Source: Cognatiluteimonas profundi (GTDB taxonomy: Bacteria; Pseudomonadota; Gammaproteobacteria; Xanthomonadales; Xanthomonadaceae). From it: a stretch of 64,000 nucleotides of DNA. The DNA is taken from the NCBI RefSeq assembly GCF_009792795.1, contig NZ_VKHQ01000003.1, forward strand, positions 549,601 to 613,600, in the 5' to 3' direction. Below, one piece after another: positions 9,038 to 18,318 of the stretch. The notes under the pieces are model-generated. The model made no database searches. It worked only from the letters and a program-made list of their open reading frames with translations, and was not told where the DNA came from. The stretch's first letter is position 1, and every line of letters begins with the position of its first letter. The translations under genes and the position numbers were made by a program.

Positions 9038-9808
9038 TCAAATGCCGCCCCACCAGTCGTAGCCCTGGTCTTCCCAGTAGCCACCACGGCCCCCGGCAAG
9101 GGCGGCGTAACTGTCGGCGACCTCGATCAGCTTCACGTACTTGGGCTGCTTGTATCCCAGCTTGCGCTCGATCCGCATGCGCACCGGCGCGCCGTTGGCG
9201 ACGGGCACCGGCGATCCATTGAGGCTGAACGCCGCGATCGTCTGCGGATGATAGGCATCCTCGAGGTCGACGCTTTCGTAATAGCGCGAGCCATCGCCGG
9301 TGAGATCGTCGAAGCAATGGAACACGACCAGCCGCGCGCCCGGCCGTGGACGCGCCAGGTCGAGCAGGTGCGCCAGCGGCACGCCGCTCCATTTGCCGAT
9401 CACGCTCCAGCCTTCCACGCAATCGTGGCGGGTGACCTGCGTCCGGGTCGGCATCGCACGCAAGGCATCCAGCGAAAATTCCAGCGGGCGCTCCACGAGC
9501 CCAGCAATCTGCAGGCGGTAATCGCGGAATCCGCCCGCCTTCAACGCCAGGTATTCGGGCGTCTGCGGGTTGATCGACCCGTTGGGCCGGAACACCGGCG
9601 AGATCATCGATTCGGGAAACTCCGTCGCCAGCCGCTTGCCCGTCAGCGCGCGCTGCAGGCGCTGGTTGAACGGCTCGGCCAGGCTCAGCACATCGACGAA
9701 ACGCGAACTGTTCGACAGCGCATCGCAGCCCGCCAGCAACGTCGCTCCCGTACCGGCAATTGCCGCGCGCAGGACGCGCCGACGCCCGGGCTGGATGTCA
9801 TCAGTCAT
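9038..9808 (-). CDS. Molybdopterin-dependent oxidoreductase, Tat lipoprotein
   Basis: A 256-residue protein of the sulfite oxidase/MsrP fold. The N-terminus has a twin-arginine signal (GRRRVLRAAIAG) ending in a lipobox LLAGC (C28), so it should be Tat-exported and lipid-anchored; Asp at +2 suggests retention in the inner membrane. C130 in TRHDCVEGW is the expected molybdenum ligand. The ATG at 9808 is chosen because the signal follows at once; it lies within the last codons of the cytochrome b gene (8-base overlap), so the two are coupled. The cytochrome presumably exchanges electrons with it. Substrate unknown. Confidence 0.88.
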   Translation of the reverse strand: MTDDIQPGRRRVLRAAIAGTGATLLAGCDALSNSSRFVDVLSLAEPFNQRLQRALTGKRLATEFPESMISPVFRPNGSINPQTPEYLALKAGGFRDYRLQIAGLVERPLEFSLDALRAMPTRTQVTRHDCVEGWSVIGKWSGVPLAHLLDLARPRPGARLVVFHCFDDLTGDGSRYYESVDLEDAYHPQTIAAFSLNGSPVPVANGAPVRMRIERKLGYKQPKYVKLIEVADSYAALAGGRGGYWEDQGYDWWGGI

Positions 9809-10685
9809 GGGTTTGGACTCCAGTCTCGCCATCCAGGTCGCGCACCCGGAAGCGCCCGGTGATCATCGACCGCATCTCGTTGATCGGACCGGCGTACACG
9901 ACCATCAGCACATGCACGATCGTGAAGGCGACGAACAGCGACATCACGATGAAATGCAGGGTGCGGGCCGATTGCCTGCCGCCGATGAAGTCGAGCCAGC
10001 CGCCGAGCACGGTGCCCATCTGCGGCGACATGGACAAGCCGGTCAGCACCGCCAGCGGCGCGAGGACGACGATCACGCCGAGGTACGCCAGCTTCTGCAG
10101 CGGGTTGTAGCGCGTTGCGGCGTCACCCTGCGGATGCCGGAAACGCAGGTGATCGACGATGGACCGACCGATGCCGCGCCAGTCGCGGCCCTGCATCATC
10201 AGGTCGCGCCCGAGATGCCGGCTGGCCAGCGACCACAGCAGGTAGCAAGCCCCGTTGACGACCCACAGCCAGGCAAAAAAGAAATGCCAGCGACGGCCCA
10301 ACGCCAACGACCGCGGGCCCGGGATGGTGGCCCACTCGGGGAAGCCGCGCTTGACCCGCATGCCGTCGGCCCGGCGCGACACACCGAGCAGGCCGGTGGT
10401 ATCGAAATGCCGATCGCCGATCGTGGTGATGCCGCGCGCCTTGCCATCCGGCCCGCGGACCGCATCGGTGGCGAACGCGGGATTGTCGAAATTGGCGACA
10501 GCCCCCCAATAGAGCGCCGGATGTGCGTTGAAAACCTGCAGCCCGCTGCCGACCAGCACCAGCATGCACAGCAGGTTGATCCAGTGCATGACACGCAATG
10601 GCAGGCGGTGGCGGACGACGACGCGCCAGGCGCCTTGCTGGCTGCCGGGCGGCACCGCATTCTCCACCATCGGGATCGAAGCCAT
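9801..10685 (-). CDS. Cytochrome b561-type membrane subunit
   Basis: A 294-residue membrane protein with about four long helices and histidines placed for heme b (RVMHWINLL, LWSLASRHLGRD, ARTLHFIVMSLFVAFTIVHVLMV). It belongs to the cytochrome b/b6 (b561-like) family that serves as membrane partner to periplasmic molybdoenzymes and dehydrogenases. The start at MASIPMVENA is set by an AGGAGG ribosome site; the open frame upstream lies opposite and beyond the rimO end and is not coding. Its stop lies inside the molybdoenzyme gene. Confidence 0.88.
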   Translation of the reverse strand: MASIPMVENAVPPGSQQGAWRVVVRHRLPLRVMHWINLLCMLVLVGSGLQVFNAHPALYWGAVANFDNPAFATDAVRGPDGKARGITTIGDRHFDTTGLLGVSRRADGMRVKRGFPEWATIPGPRSLALGRRWHFFFAWLWVVNGACYLLWSLASRHLGRDLMMQGRDWRGIGRSIVDHLRFRHPQGDAATRYNPLQKLAYLGVIVVLAPLAVLTGLSMSPQMGTVLGGWLDFIGGRQSARTLHFIVMSLFVAFTIVHVLMVVYAGPINEMRSMITGRFRVRDLDGETGVQTHD

Positions 10686-10732
10686 CGCCAACCTCCTGCG
10701 CCGATCGCAGGGTACGCCGGCATGCGGCGCAG

Positions 10733-12103
10733 TCAAACCAGTCCGGACACTTCCCCGTACAGATCGTGCTCGTCGCTGCCGAGGATCTCGACATCGACGA
10801 ACTGCCCCGGCTGCAGGCCGGCCTCGAAGCCATCCTGGATCTGCACCAGGCCGTCGATTTCCGGTGCGTCGGCCATTGATCGCGCAATCGCCAGCTCGCC
10901 ATCGATCGCATCGACCAGGCAACGCTGCACCGTCCCGACCTTCGCCTCGAGCTTGGCGGTCGAGATCGCCGCCTGCCGCTCCATGAAGCGCGCGAGACGC
11001 TCCTGCTTCAGCGACTCGGGTACCGGGTCCGGCAATGCGTTGGCCCTGGCGCCTTCGACCGGCGAATAGGCAAACGCGCCCACGCGGTCGAGCTGGGCTT
11101 CGTCGAGGAAGTCGAGCAACTCCTCGAATTCGGCATCGGTCTCGCCCGGGAAGCCGACGATGAATGTCGAGCGCACCGTGATCTGCGGGCAGATGTCGCG
11201 CCAACGCTGGATGCGTTCAAGCGTCTTGTCGACCGCGCCGGGCCGCTTCATCAACTTGAGCACGCGCGGACTGGCGTGCTGGAACGGAATGTCGAGATAG
11301 GGAAGGATCGCGCCATCGGCCATCAACGGGATGATCTCGTCGACGTGTGGATACGGATACACGTAATGCAGGCGTGTCCAGATGCCGAGTTCGCCAAGCC
11401 CTTCGCACAGCGACTTCATGCGGGTCTGGTAGGGCTTGTCGCGCCACTGGCGCTCCGCGTACCGCACATCGACGCCATACGCGGAGGTGTCCTGCGAGAC
11501 CACGAGCAGTTCCTTGACGCCGCTCTTCGCCAGTCGCTCGGCTTCGCGCAGGACATCGTCGACCGGCCGCGACACCAGGTCGCCGCGCATGGACGGGATG
11601 ATGCAGAAGGTGCAGCGGTGGTTGCAGCCTTCGGAAATCTTCAGGTAGGCGTAATGCCGCGGGGTGAGCTTGATGCCGATGTCGTCCGCATCCTCCGCGG
11701 CGCGGCGCGGCACCAGGCTGACGAAGGGATCATGCCGTTGCGGAACCGCCGCATGCACCGCGGACATCACGCTGGCGTAGTCCTGCGGACCACTGATCGA
11801 CAGCACGCCCGGATGCGCCTGGCGGATGACATCGGCGCGCTTGCCCAGGCAGCCGGTGACGATGACCTTGCCGTTCTCCGCCATCGCCTCGCCGATGGCA
11901 TCCAGCGACTCGGCCACGGCCGAATCGATGAACCCACAGGTATTGACGACCACCACGTCGGCGGCGTCGTAACTCGGAACGATCGCATAACCTTCCGCGC
12001 GCAACTGCGTGAGGATGCGTTCGGAATCCACCAGTGCCTTGGGACAACCCAGGCTGACGAATCCGATCTTGGGCGAAACAAGCTTTGATGGAACCAGGGA
12101 CAT
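10733..12103 (-). CDS. rimO: Ribosomal protein S12 methylthiotransferase RimO
   Basis: A 456-residue radical-SAM methylthiotransferase. The N-terminal MTTase domain has [20 protein letters not shown] and VVNTCGF with its cluster cysteines. The radical-SAM motif is [11 protein letters not shown], and a TRAM domain closes the C-terminus. RimO adds a methylthio group to an aspartate of ribosomal protein S12. The ATG at 12103 is preferred over an in-frame GTG three codons upstream because it matches the usual N-terminus; neither has a good ribosome site. Confidence 0.95.
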   Translation of the reverse strand: MSLVPSKLVSPKIGFVSLGCPKALVDSERILTQLRAEGYAIVPSYDAADVVVVNTCGFIDSAVAESLDAIGEAMAENGKVIVTGCLGKRADVIRQAHPGVLSISGPQDYASVMSAVHAAVPQRHDPFVSLVPRRAAEDADDIGIKLTPRHYAYLKISEGCNHRCTFCIIPSMRGDLVSRPVDDVLREAERLAKSGVKELLVVSQDTSAYGVDVRYAERQWRDKPYQTRMKSLCEGLGELGIWTRLHYVYPYPHVDEIIPLMADGAILPYLDIPFQHASPRVLKLMKRPGAVDKTLERIQRWRDICPQITVRSTFIVGFPGETDAEFEELLDFLDEAQLDRVGAFAYSPVEGARANALPDPVPESLKQERLARFMERQAAISTAKLEAKVGTVQRCLVDAIDGELAIARSMADAPEIDGLVQIQDGFEAGLQPGQFVDVEILGSDEHDLYGEVSGLV

Positions 12104-12129
12104 GGGCAGCACGGCGGTGACGGCCGGGA

Positions 12130-12147
12130 ATTATACGGCGCTAGAAT
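12130..12147. promoter_or_regulatory. Overlapping divergent -10 boxes, rimO and hydrolase
   Basis: In the 70-base gap between the divergent genes, TATAAT reads on the minus strand (12135-12130) toward rimO and TAGAAT on the plus strand (12142-12147) toward the hydrolase. Neither has a good -35, so assignment rests on the -10 boxes and position. Confidence 0.45.
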
Positions 12148-12173
12148 CATCCCTCCCGATGCAAGGACGTCCC

Positions 12174-12839
12174 ATGGGCCGCGATATTGCATTCGACACC
12201 CCACTGGGCAGCATTGGCGGCTGGCGTTCAGATCCCGTGGGCGCCCCGCATGGCGGCCTGGTTGTCGTCCAGGAGATCTTTGGCGTGAATGCGCACATGC
12301 GCAGCGTCTGCGACCGCTATGCGGCAGCCGGCTTCGTGGCGCTCGCGCCCGCCTATTTCGATCCGATCGAACGCGGCGTCGAGCTGGGCTACGACGAGGA
12401 TGGCTTCGCCAGGGGAAAAACCCTGATTGCCAAGCTGAGCCTCGAGCAGGCCAACACGATCACCGGCGCGGCGGCGGAACTGCTCGGCAGCGAGGGACTG
12501 CGGGTGGGTGTCGTCGGTTTCTGCTGGGGTGGCACGGTCGCGCTGCTCGCCAACCTGCGGCTCGGCTGTCCGGCGGTCAGTTACTACGGCGCCCGCAATG
12601 TTCCGTTCCTCGATGAGCCATTGCGCGCCCAGATGCAGTTCCACTTTGGCGAGCGCGACGGCAGCATCAGCGCGGAGGACATCGCGACGCATCGGGAAAA
12701 AATGCCCACGGCCGAGATCCATGTGTACCCGGCCGGACATGCCTTCGACCGCGACGTGGATCCCAAGGCGTTCGACCCCGCCAGCGCACGCTTGGCACGC
12801 ACGCGAACGCTGGCCTTCTTCGACGAGGCCCTGCGTTGA
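12174..12839 (+). CDS. Dienelactone hydrolase family protein
   Basis: A 221-residue alpha/beta hydrolase. It has the dienelactone hydrolase triad: C117 in GFCWGG, an Asp in FGERDG and the His in GHAFDR, plus E34 in VVQEIFG, which activates the cysteine in this family. DLH proteins cleave cyclic lactones in chloroaromatic breakdown, but most genomic homologues have unknown substrates and no such pathway is seen here. The ATG at 12174 is chosen over the one at 12159 because AAGGA precedes it at good spacing. It heads the + strand run that continues into the pyroglutamate genes. Confidence 0.9.
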   Translation: MGRDIAFDTPLGSIGGWRSDPVGAPHGGLVVVQEIFGVNAHMRSVCDRYAAAGFVALAPAYFDPIERGVELGYDEDGFARGKTLIAKLSLEQANTITGAAAELLGSEGLRVGVVGFCWGGTVALLANLRLGCPAVSYYGARNVPFLDEPLRAQMQFHFGERDGSISAEDIATHREKMPTAEIHVYPAGHAFDRDVDPKAFDPASARLARTRTLAFFDEALR

Positions 12840-12862
12840 TCGATCTGTCCGGGAGTGCCGCC

Positions 12863-13288
12863 ATGCACCGTGACCAACCGCCCCGTTATGCGCTGCATCC
12901 GCAGCTCGATGCCGACACCCATCCACTGGCGTCATTCGATCTGAGCGACGTGCGGCTGATGGACGACGCCAACTATCCCTGGCTCGTCCTCGTGCCGCGC
13001 GTGCCGGACGCCCGCGAACTCATCGACCTCGACCTCGCGCAGCGGCATCTCCTCACCGATGAGGTCGACCGCGTCTCCCGCGTGCTGCGTGATGCCTTCC
13101 GGCCGTTCAAGCTCAACGTCGCCGTGCTGGGCAACCTCGTCCCGCAACTGCACGTGCACGTGATCGCGCGGCAGGAAAGCGACCCCGCATGGCCATCGCC
13201 GGTCTGGGGGCGCGTCGCCGCCAAGCCCTACACGCCCGAACTGCTGGTCGAGCGGATCTCGCTGCTGCAGGGACTGCTGTCCAGCTGA
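12863..13288 (+). CDS. HIT family protein
   Basis: A 141-residue histidine-triad-like nucleotide hydrolase or transferase. The active-site segment is VPQLHVHVIAR, with the nucleophilic His preceded by another His two residues back; a Gln stands where the first triad His would be. The segment AWPSPVWG follows, as in the short bacterial HIT subgroup. The ATG at 12863 has GGGAG upstream and is preferred to the TTG at 12836 that overlaps the hydrolase stop. Its TGA overlaps the pxpB ATG by one base, so translation is coupled. Confidence 0.88.
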   Translation: MHRDQPPRYALHPQLDADTHPLASFDLSDVRLMDDANYPWLVLVPRVPDARELIDLDLAQRHLLTDEVDRVSRVLRDAFRPFKLNVAVLGNLVPQLHVHVIARQESDPAWPSPVWGRVAAKPYTPELLVERISLLQGLLSS

Positions 13289-13980
13289 TGGCGATCGTCG
13301 AGCGGGCCACCGCGGACCAGCTGCCCGCCATCGATCGACTCGGCGAGGATGCATTGCTGCTGCGGTTTGGCGACGCCATCGACGCGTCGACCAACGCACG
13401 CGTGCATGCGCTGTCACGGCAGATCGCACGCATCCGTCCGGCGTGGCTGCTCGACATCGTTCCGGCTTATGCGACTCTCGCCCTGTTCCTGGACATCGAT
13501 GCGCATCCCGACCTGGACATGCAAGCTGATGCGATCGGGTGGCTGCGACGGCAGGCATTCGTCGAATCGTCCAGCGACGAAGGACGCCTGGTCCGGATCC
13601 CGGTGCGCTACGGCGGCGATGATGGCCCCGATCTCGCAGACGTTGCCGCACATGCGGGCATGACCGTCGCGGATGTCGTCGCGCTGCATGCATCGGGTCG
13701 ATACACCGTCGCCATGCTCGGCTTCGCCCCGGGATTTCCCTACCTGCTGGGGCTCGACAAGACGCTCGCCATGCCACGGCTCGCCACTCCGCGACTGCAC
13801 GTGCAGGCTGGCAGCGTCGGCATCGGCGGCGAGCAGGCGGGCATCTATCCGCGCAGCGGTCCCGGCGGATGGCGCATCATCGGCCGCACCTCGAAGCTGC
13901 TGTTCGATCCCGCGCGCGAGCCGCCCGCGCTGCTCGCGCCAGGCGACCGCGTCGAGTTCGTGTCGGCTGCTGATCCATGA
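13288..13980 (+). CDS. pxpB: 5-oxoprolinase subunit PxpB
   Basis: A 230-residue protein of the AHS1 (allophanate hydrolase subunit 1) family, once called KipI. Landmarks are GEDALLLRFGDAID near the N-terminus, MLGFAPGFPYLLGL and GSVGIGGEQAGIYP. PxpB, PxpC and PxpA together form the prokaryotic ATP-dependent 5-oxoprolinase that turns pyroglutamate into glutamate. The start overlaps the HIT stop (TGATG) and the end overlaps pxpC by four bases. The presence of pxpA and pcp downstream supports 5-oxoprolinase rather than urea-carboxylase use. Confidence 0.93.
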   Translation: MAIVERATADQLPAIDRLGEDALLLRFGDAIDASTNARVHALSRQIARIRPAWLLDIVPAYATLALFLDIDAHPDLDMQADAIGWLRRQAFVESSSDEGRLVRIPVRYGGDDGPDLADVAAHAGMTVADVVALHASGRYTVAMLGFAPGFPYLLGLDKTLAMPRLATPRLHVQAGSVGIGGEQAGIYPRSGPGGWRIIGRTSKLLFDPAREPPALLAPGDRVEFVSAADP

Positions 13981-14948
13981 GCTTGCGCGTCCTCGCACCG
14001 GGATTGCTGACGACCATCCAGGACCTCGGGCGGACCGGCAGCCGTCATCTCGGCGTTGGCCGGGCGGGCGCACTCGACGCTTATTCGCATTCGATCGCCA
14101 ACCTGCTGGTGGGCAATCGCGTCGATGCCGCGACACTGGAAATCAATCTCGCCGGGCCAACGCTCGCGTGCACGCGAGCCGCCGTCATCGCCGTCTGCGG
14201 TGCGGACATCGAAGCGCGCATCGATGGGCAATCCCTGCCCGGCTGGCGGCCGGTTCGCGTGCCGGCAGGCGCAACCGTGTCGCTCGGCCCGTGCCGTAAC
14301 GGCGCACGCGCATACCTGGCGGTGGCGGGCGGATTCACTGTCGCGTCCGTGCTTGGCAGCGCCAGCACGGATCTGCGCGGAGGTTTTGGCGGCGTCCACG
14401 GCCGGGCACTGCAACGTGGCGACACGCTGTCGTTTCCCCCGATGCAGGTCGCGACCGACGCGGTGCGGATTCCCGGATGGTGGATCGACCCATCACCGGA
14501 GTTGCAGTGGGACGTTCCTGCCGTGGCACGCGTCCTTCCGCCGTCGGACAGCGAGCCATCGCCGCACGGACTCTTCGCGACGACTTGGCGCATCACCAGT
14601 GCGAGCAATCGCCAGGGGCTGCGCATGGAGGGTCGGGTGCTGGCGCCGGGCGACTCGACCGGGCGCATCTCCGAGCCGGTGGCGCCCGGCACGATCCAAC
14701 TGCCCGCCGATGGCCGCCCCATCGTCCTGCTGGCCGATGCCCAGACCCATGGCGGATATCCCCGCATCGGCCACGTCATCCGTGCCGACTGGCCGCGACT
14801 GGCGCAGTTGCGGCCGGGCGAGGCCCTGCGGTTTCGTCCATGCACCCACGACGAGGCGCGCCAGGCGCGACTGGACCAGGCGCGCCGGCTGGCACGGATT
14901 GCATTGGCAATCACGGCCCGCAGCCCGGGCGCCAAGGCTGACCGATGA
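13977..14948 (+). CDS. pxpC: 5-oxoprolinase subunit PxpC
   Basis: A 323-residue AHS2-family protein with the typical start LAPGLLTTIQDLGRTGSRHLGVGRAGALD and the motif TWRITSASNRQGLRMEG. It pairs with PxpB as the second subunit of 5-oxoprolinase in the cytoplasm. ATGA overlaps the pxpB stop, so the subunits are coupled. Fifty-nine bases separate it from the DUF885 gene, which splits the pxp genes. Confidence 0.93.
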   Translation: MSLRVLAPGLLTTIQDLGRTGSRHLGVGRAGALDAYSHSIANLLVGNRVDAATLEINLAGPTLACTRAAVIAVCGADIEARIDGQSLPGWRPVRVPAGATVSLGPCRNGARAYLAVAGGFTVASVLGSASTDLRGGFGGVHGRALQRGDTLSFPPMQVATDAVRIPGWWIDPSPELQWDVPAVARVLPPSDSEPSPHGLFATTWRITSASNRQGLRMEGRVLAPGDSTGRISEPVAPGTIQLPADGRPIVLLADAQTHGGYPRIGHVIRADWPRLAQLRPGEALRFRPCTHDEARQARLDQARRLARIALAITARSPGAKADR

Positions 14949-15007
14949 GCGTTGCGCGGCGCTGCGCAAGCGCCTAGTCTCGGCGCTTCCTCGAGTGGAG
15001 TCGTCCA

Positions 15008-16882
15008 ATGCGCCCGTTCCGCGTGGTCACACTGTCCGCTTTCATCGCCGCCGCGCTCATCGCAGGCTGCAAACAGAAACCCGAGACATCCGCGCCGACG
15101 ACACCGGCACCCGTCGCAGCGACCGCAAACGACAGCGCGGCACTCAGCTCGGCGGTCGATGCGTTCCTGACCGGCGCCTTCCAGCGCAACCCGGTGTTCG
15201 CCGCCAACGCCGGCAAGCATGAATTCGACGGAAAGCTTCCCGATTACAGCCCCGCGGGCCTGAAAGCGAATGCCGACTGGCTGCACGCGCAGCGCAATAC
15301 GTTCGCCGCGTTCACTGACGACAAACTGGACGAGAAGGGCCGCTTCCAGCGCGACTACGTGCTGGCTGTCATCGACGGCCAGTTGTTCTGGCTCGAGGAT
15401 TCGGGATTCGCCTACAACAACCCCGCCTACTACGCCGGCGACCTCTCGCCAAGCATGTATCTCACGCGGCCCTACGCGCCGCTGCCGCAGCGGATGGCGG
15501 CGTTCGTCACCTACCAGGAAGCGCTGCCCAAGGCGCTGGAGCAGATCAAGGCCAACCTCAAGTTGCCGCTGCCCGCGTCGTACATCGACCTGGGCGTGAA
15601 TTCCTTTGGCGGCTTCGCCAGCTTCTTCAAGACCGACGTGCCGGCGATCTTCGCCGACGTCAAGGACGATGCATTGCAGGCGCGATTCAAGGCCAGCAAC
15701 GCCGCCGCCATCAAGGCGTCGCAGGATCTCGCCGACTGGCTGAAGGCGCAGAAGCCGCAGGCCACGCAGGACTTCGCGCTGGGCGCGGACAAGTTCTCGA
15801 AGATGCTACACGCGACCGAGCTTGTCGACATGCCGCTTGACCAGCTGAAAGCCGCGGGCGAATCCGACCTGCAGCGCAACCTCGACGCACTGAAGGCCGC
15901 GTGCGACCAGTTCGCCGCGGGCAAGTCGCTCAGCGACTGCGTCGCCAAGGTCAACGAGGACAAGCCTGTTGGCGGAGCGGTGGAAGGCGCCCGCGCCCAA
16001 CTCGCCGGCCTGCGCCAGTTCATCGTCGACAAGGACCTGGTCACGATCCCGGGCACCGAAGAAGCCAAGGTCGAGGAAGCGCCACCGTTCAACCGCTGGA
16101 ACTTCGCCTACATCGAGATCCCGGGGCCGTACGAGAAGAACCTGCCGTCCGTGTACTACATCGCGCCGCCGGATCCGACCTGGCCCAAGGCCGAGCAACA
16201 GGCCTACATCCCCGGCAAGGCAGTGCTGCTGTTCACCTCGGCCCATGAAGTCTGGCCGGGGCATTTCCTGCAGTTCCTGCATGCCAATCGCGCCGAATGG
16301 AAGTTCGGCCAGCTGTTCGTCGGTTATGCCTACGCCGAAGGCTGGGCGCATTACTGCGAGGAGATGATGTTCGATGCGGGGCTCGACGGCGCGACGCCGG
16401 AAACGCACATCGGCCAGCTCAGCGAAGCCTTGCTGCGCGACGTGCGCTACCTGTCCGCGATCGGCCTGCACACCGGCGGCATGACCATGGCGCAGTCCGA
16501 ACAGATGTTCAAGGACAAGGCCTTCCAGGATCCCGGCAACGCGCGCCAGCAGGCGGCACGCGGCACCTACGATCCGGCTTACCTCAATTACACGCTGGGC
16601 AAGCTGATGATCATGCAGCTGCGCGACGACTGGACGGAGACGCACGGCGGCCGCGCAAGCTGGAAGGCGTTCCACGACCAGTTCCTCAGCTACGGCGGTC
16701 CACCGATTCCGCTGGTCCGCGCGCAGATGTTGGGCGGCAAGCCGGAAGCGAAGCTGTGGACGGTCGCCGCGGGCGCAACTCCCGCCAGCAATGCGAGTTC
16801 CGCCGCTCCAGCTTCGGCGACGACGGCTCCGGCTTCAGCCGCAAGCTCGGCCCAGAAAGCAGCCCCTGCCATCACGCCCTGA
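15008..16882 (+). CDS. DUF885 peptidase-like lipoprotein
   Basis: A 624-residue DUF885 protein. The signal MRPFRVVTLSAFIAAALIAGC has a lipobox with C21, so it should be lipid-anchored outside the cytoplasm. The metal-binding-like motif HEVWPGHFLQFLH begins at residue 413, consistent with a zinc-peptidase fold related to M32/M3-type enzymes. The last 35 residues are Ala/Ser-rich and probably disordered. Activity is not established for most of the family. Its place between pxpC and pxpA suggests it may supply peptides to this pathway; that is inference. Confidence 0.85.
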   Translation: MRPFRVVTLSAFIAAALIAGCKQKPETSAPTTPAPVAATANDSAALSSAVDAFLTGAFQRNPVFAANAGKHEFDGKLPDYSPAGLKANADWLHAQRNTFAAFTDDKLDEKGRFQRDYVLAVIDGQLFWLEDSGFAYNNPAYYAGDLSPSMYLTRPYAPLPQRMAAFVTYQEALPKALEQIKANLKLPLPASYIDLGVNSFGGFASFFKTDVPAIFADVKDDALQARFKASNAAAIKASQDLADWLKAQKPQATQDFALGADKFSKMLHATELVDMPLDQLKAAGESDLQRNLDALKAACDQFAAGKSLSDCVAKVNEDKPVGGAVEGARAQLAGLRQFIVDKDLVTIPGTEEAKVEEAPPFNRWNFAYIEIPGPYEKNLPSVYYIAPPDPTWPKAEQQAYIPGKAVLLFTSAHEVWPGHFLQFLHANRAEWKFGQLFVGYAYAEGWAHYCEEMMFDAGLDGATPETHIGQLSEALLRDVRYLSAIGLHTGGMTMAQSEQMFKDKAFQDPGNARQQAARGTYDPAYLNYTLGKLMIMQLRDDWTETHGGRASWKAFHDQFLSYGGPPIPLVRAQMLGGKPEAKLWTVAAGATPASNASSAAPASATTAPASAASSAQKAAPAITP

Positions 16883-16891
16883 CCGCACGCA

Positions 16892-17644
16892 TTGCCGCAG
16901 CTCGACTTCAACTGTGACCTGGGGGAAGGCTGCGGCAGCGATGCGGCGATCGTCCCGCTGATCAGTTCGGCGAGCATCGCCTGCGGTGGCCACGCAGGCG
17001 ATGTGGCCTCGATGCGGGAGACCGTGGCGCTGTGCCAGCGCCACGGCGTCGCGATCGGCGCGCATCCGTCGTTCGAGGACCGTACGAATTTCGGCCGACG
17101 CGAAATCGCATTGCCGCCCGCTGCCATCCACACGTCGGTGTCGGTGCAGGTTCGTGCCCTTGCTGCGGTGTGCGTCGATCTCGGCGCACAGCTGCGACAC
17201 GTCAAGCCACATGGCGCGCTCTACAACCTGGCCGCCCGCGATCGCTCCGTTGCCGACGCCATCGCTGCGGCCGTCGCGAGCGTCGATCCGTCGCTGATCC
17301 TCTACGGGCTGTCCGGTTCGTGCCTGACGGACGCTGGCGAAGGTGCCGGCCTGCGCGTCGCCCATGAGGTGTTCGCCGAGCGTGCGTACGAGGCGGATGG
17401 CCGGCTGGCCCCGCGCGGGACGCCGGGCGCGGTGATCGAGGATCTCGACGCGTCGCTGGCCCAGGTCCGGATGCTGTTGCGCGAGGGCGTCGTCGTCGCG
17501 CGAAACGGAACGCGCGTGCGCCTGCGCGCGGACACGCTCTGCCTGCACGGGGACCGCAGCGATGCCGCGGCGTTCGCAGCCGCGTTGCGCGCTGCACTGC
17601 AAGCCGAAGGCGTCCAGATCCGCGCGCCGGGAGGCACGCCATGA
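16892..17644 (+). CDS. pxpA: 5-oxoprolinase subunit PxpA (TTG start)
   Basis: A 250-residue LamB/YcsF family protein. The conserved N-terminus reads LDFNCDLGEGCG, then SIACGGHAGD and HVKPHGALYN, the family's presumed metal or substrate sites. PxpA binds 5-oxoproline and with PxpBC opens the ring. The start is TTG at 16892: it is the only start codon between the DUF885 stop (16882) and NCDLGEG, and gives the expected length. The end overlaps the DUF969 start by four bases. Confidence 0.93.
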   Translation: MPQLDFNCDLGEGCGSDAAIVPLISSASIACGGHAGDVASMRETVALCQRHGVAIGAHPSFEDRTNFGRREIALPPAAIHTSVSVQVRALAAVCVDLGAQLRHVKPHGALYNLAARDRSVADAIAAAVASVDPSLILYGLSGSCLTDAGEGAGLRVAHEVFAERAYEADGRLAPRGTPGAVIEDLDASLAQVRMLLREGVVVARNGTRVRLRADTLCLHGDRSDAAAFAAALRAALQAEGVQIRAPGGTP

Positions 17645-18318
17645 ACTACTGGCCGTTGCTCGGCATCGCCGTTGTCGTGATCGGCTTCGTGCTGCGTTTC
17701 AACCCGGTGATCGTGGTCGTGATCGCCGGGCTCGCCAGCGGCCTGCTTGCCGGCAAGCCCATTGGCGACCTGCTGGCGCTGCTTGGCGAAAGCTTCGTGT
17801 CCAACCGGGCGTTGCTGCTGTTCGCCCTGACCCTCCCGGCGATCGGCGTGCTCGAGCGCGCCGGCCTGCGCGAGCATGTGCATGCCTGGATCCTGCGAAT
17901 GCGCGGGATGACGCTCGCCCGATTGCTGATCGGCTACCTCGGCCTGCGACAACTGCTCAGCATGGTCGGCCTGACCAACGTGGCGGGACATGCGCAGACG
18001 GTACGTCCGCTGCTGGCACCGATGAGCGAAGCCGCTGCGGAAAAATCGCTGGGCCAGGTCGATGCCGCGACGCGCGAGCGCATCCTCGCGATGGATGCCG
18101 CAACCGACAATGTCGGGCTGTTCTTCGGCGAGGACGTCTTCGTCGCGATTGGTGCGGTGCTGCTCATCCAGGGCTTCTACGCGCAGAACGGCATCATCCT
18201 CGAACCGCTGCAGATCGCGCTCTGGGCGTTGCCGACGGCAGTCGCGGCCTTCCTGATCCACGCGACCCGCATCCTGCTGTTCCAGCGCGCGCTCGAGCGC
18301 AGGCGCACCGATGCCTAG
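17641..18318 (+). CDS. DUF969 membrane protein, predicted 5-oxoproline transporter subunit
   Basis: A 225-residue integral membrane protein with about five or six helices, starting MNYWPLLGIAVVVIGFVLRFNP. DUF969 and DUF979 occur as adjacent pairs, often beside pcp, and are predicted to form one permease for 5-oxoproline. ATGA overlaps the pxpA stop, and the end overlaps the DUF979 start by 8 bases. The tight coupling to 5-oxoprolinase supports the transport role, which is not shown by the sequence itself. Confidence 0.85.
   Translation: MNYWPLLGIAVVVIGFVLRFNPVIVVVIAGLASGLLAGKPIGDLLALLGESFVSNRALLLFALTLPAIGVLERAGLREHVHAWILRMRGMTLARLLIGYLGLRQLLSMVGLTNVAGHAQTVRPLLAPMSEAAAEKSLGQVDAATRERILAMDAATDNVGLFFGEDVFVAIGAVLLIQGFYAQNGIILEPLQIALWALPTAVAAFLIHATRILLFQRALERRRTDA

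Noticed and set aside
12836..12862. TTG start for the HIT gene overlapping the hydrolase stop.
   Set aside because: The ATG at 12863 has a GGGAG site at good spacing.
13139..13174. Missing first histidine of the HIT triad (Gln in its place) as possible inactivation.
   Set aside because: The PQLHVHVIAR pattern is usual for this HIT subgroup and the nucleophilic His is present.
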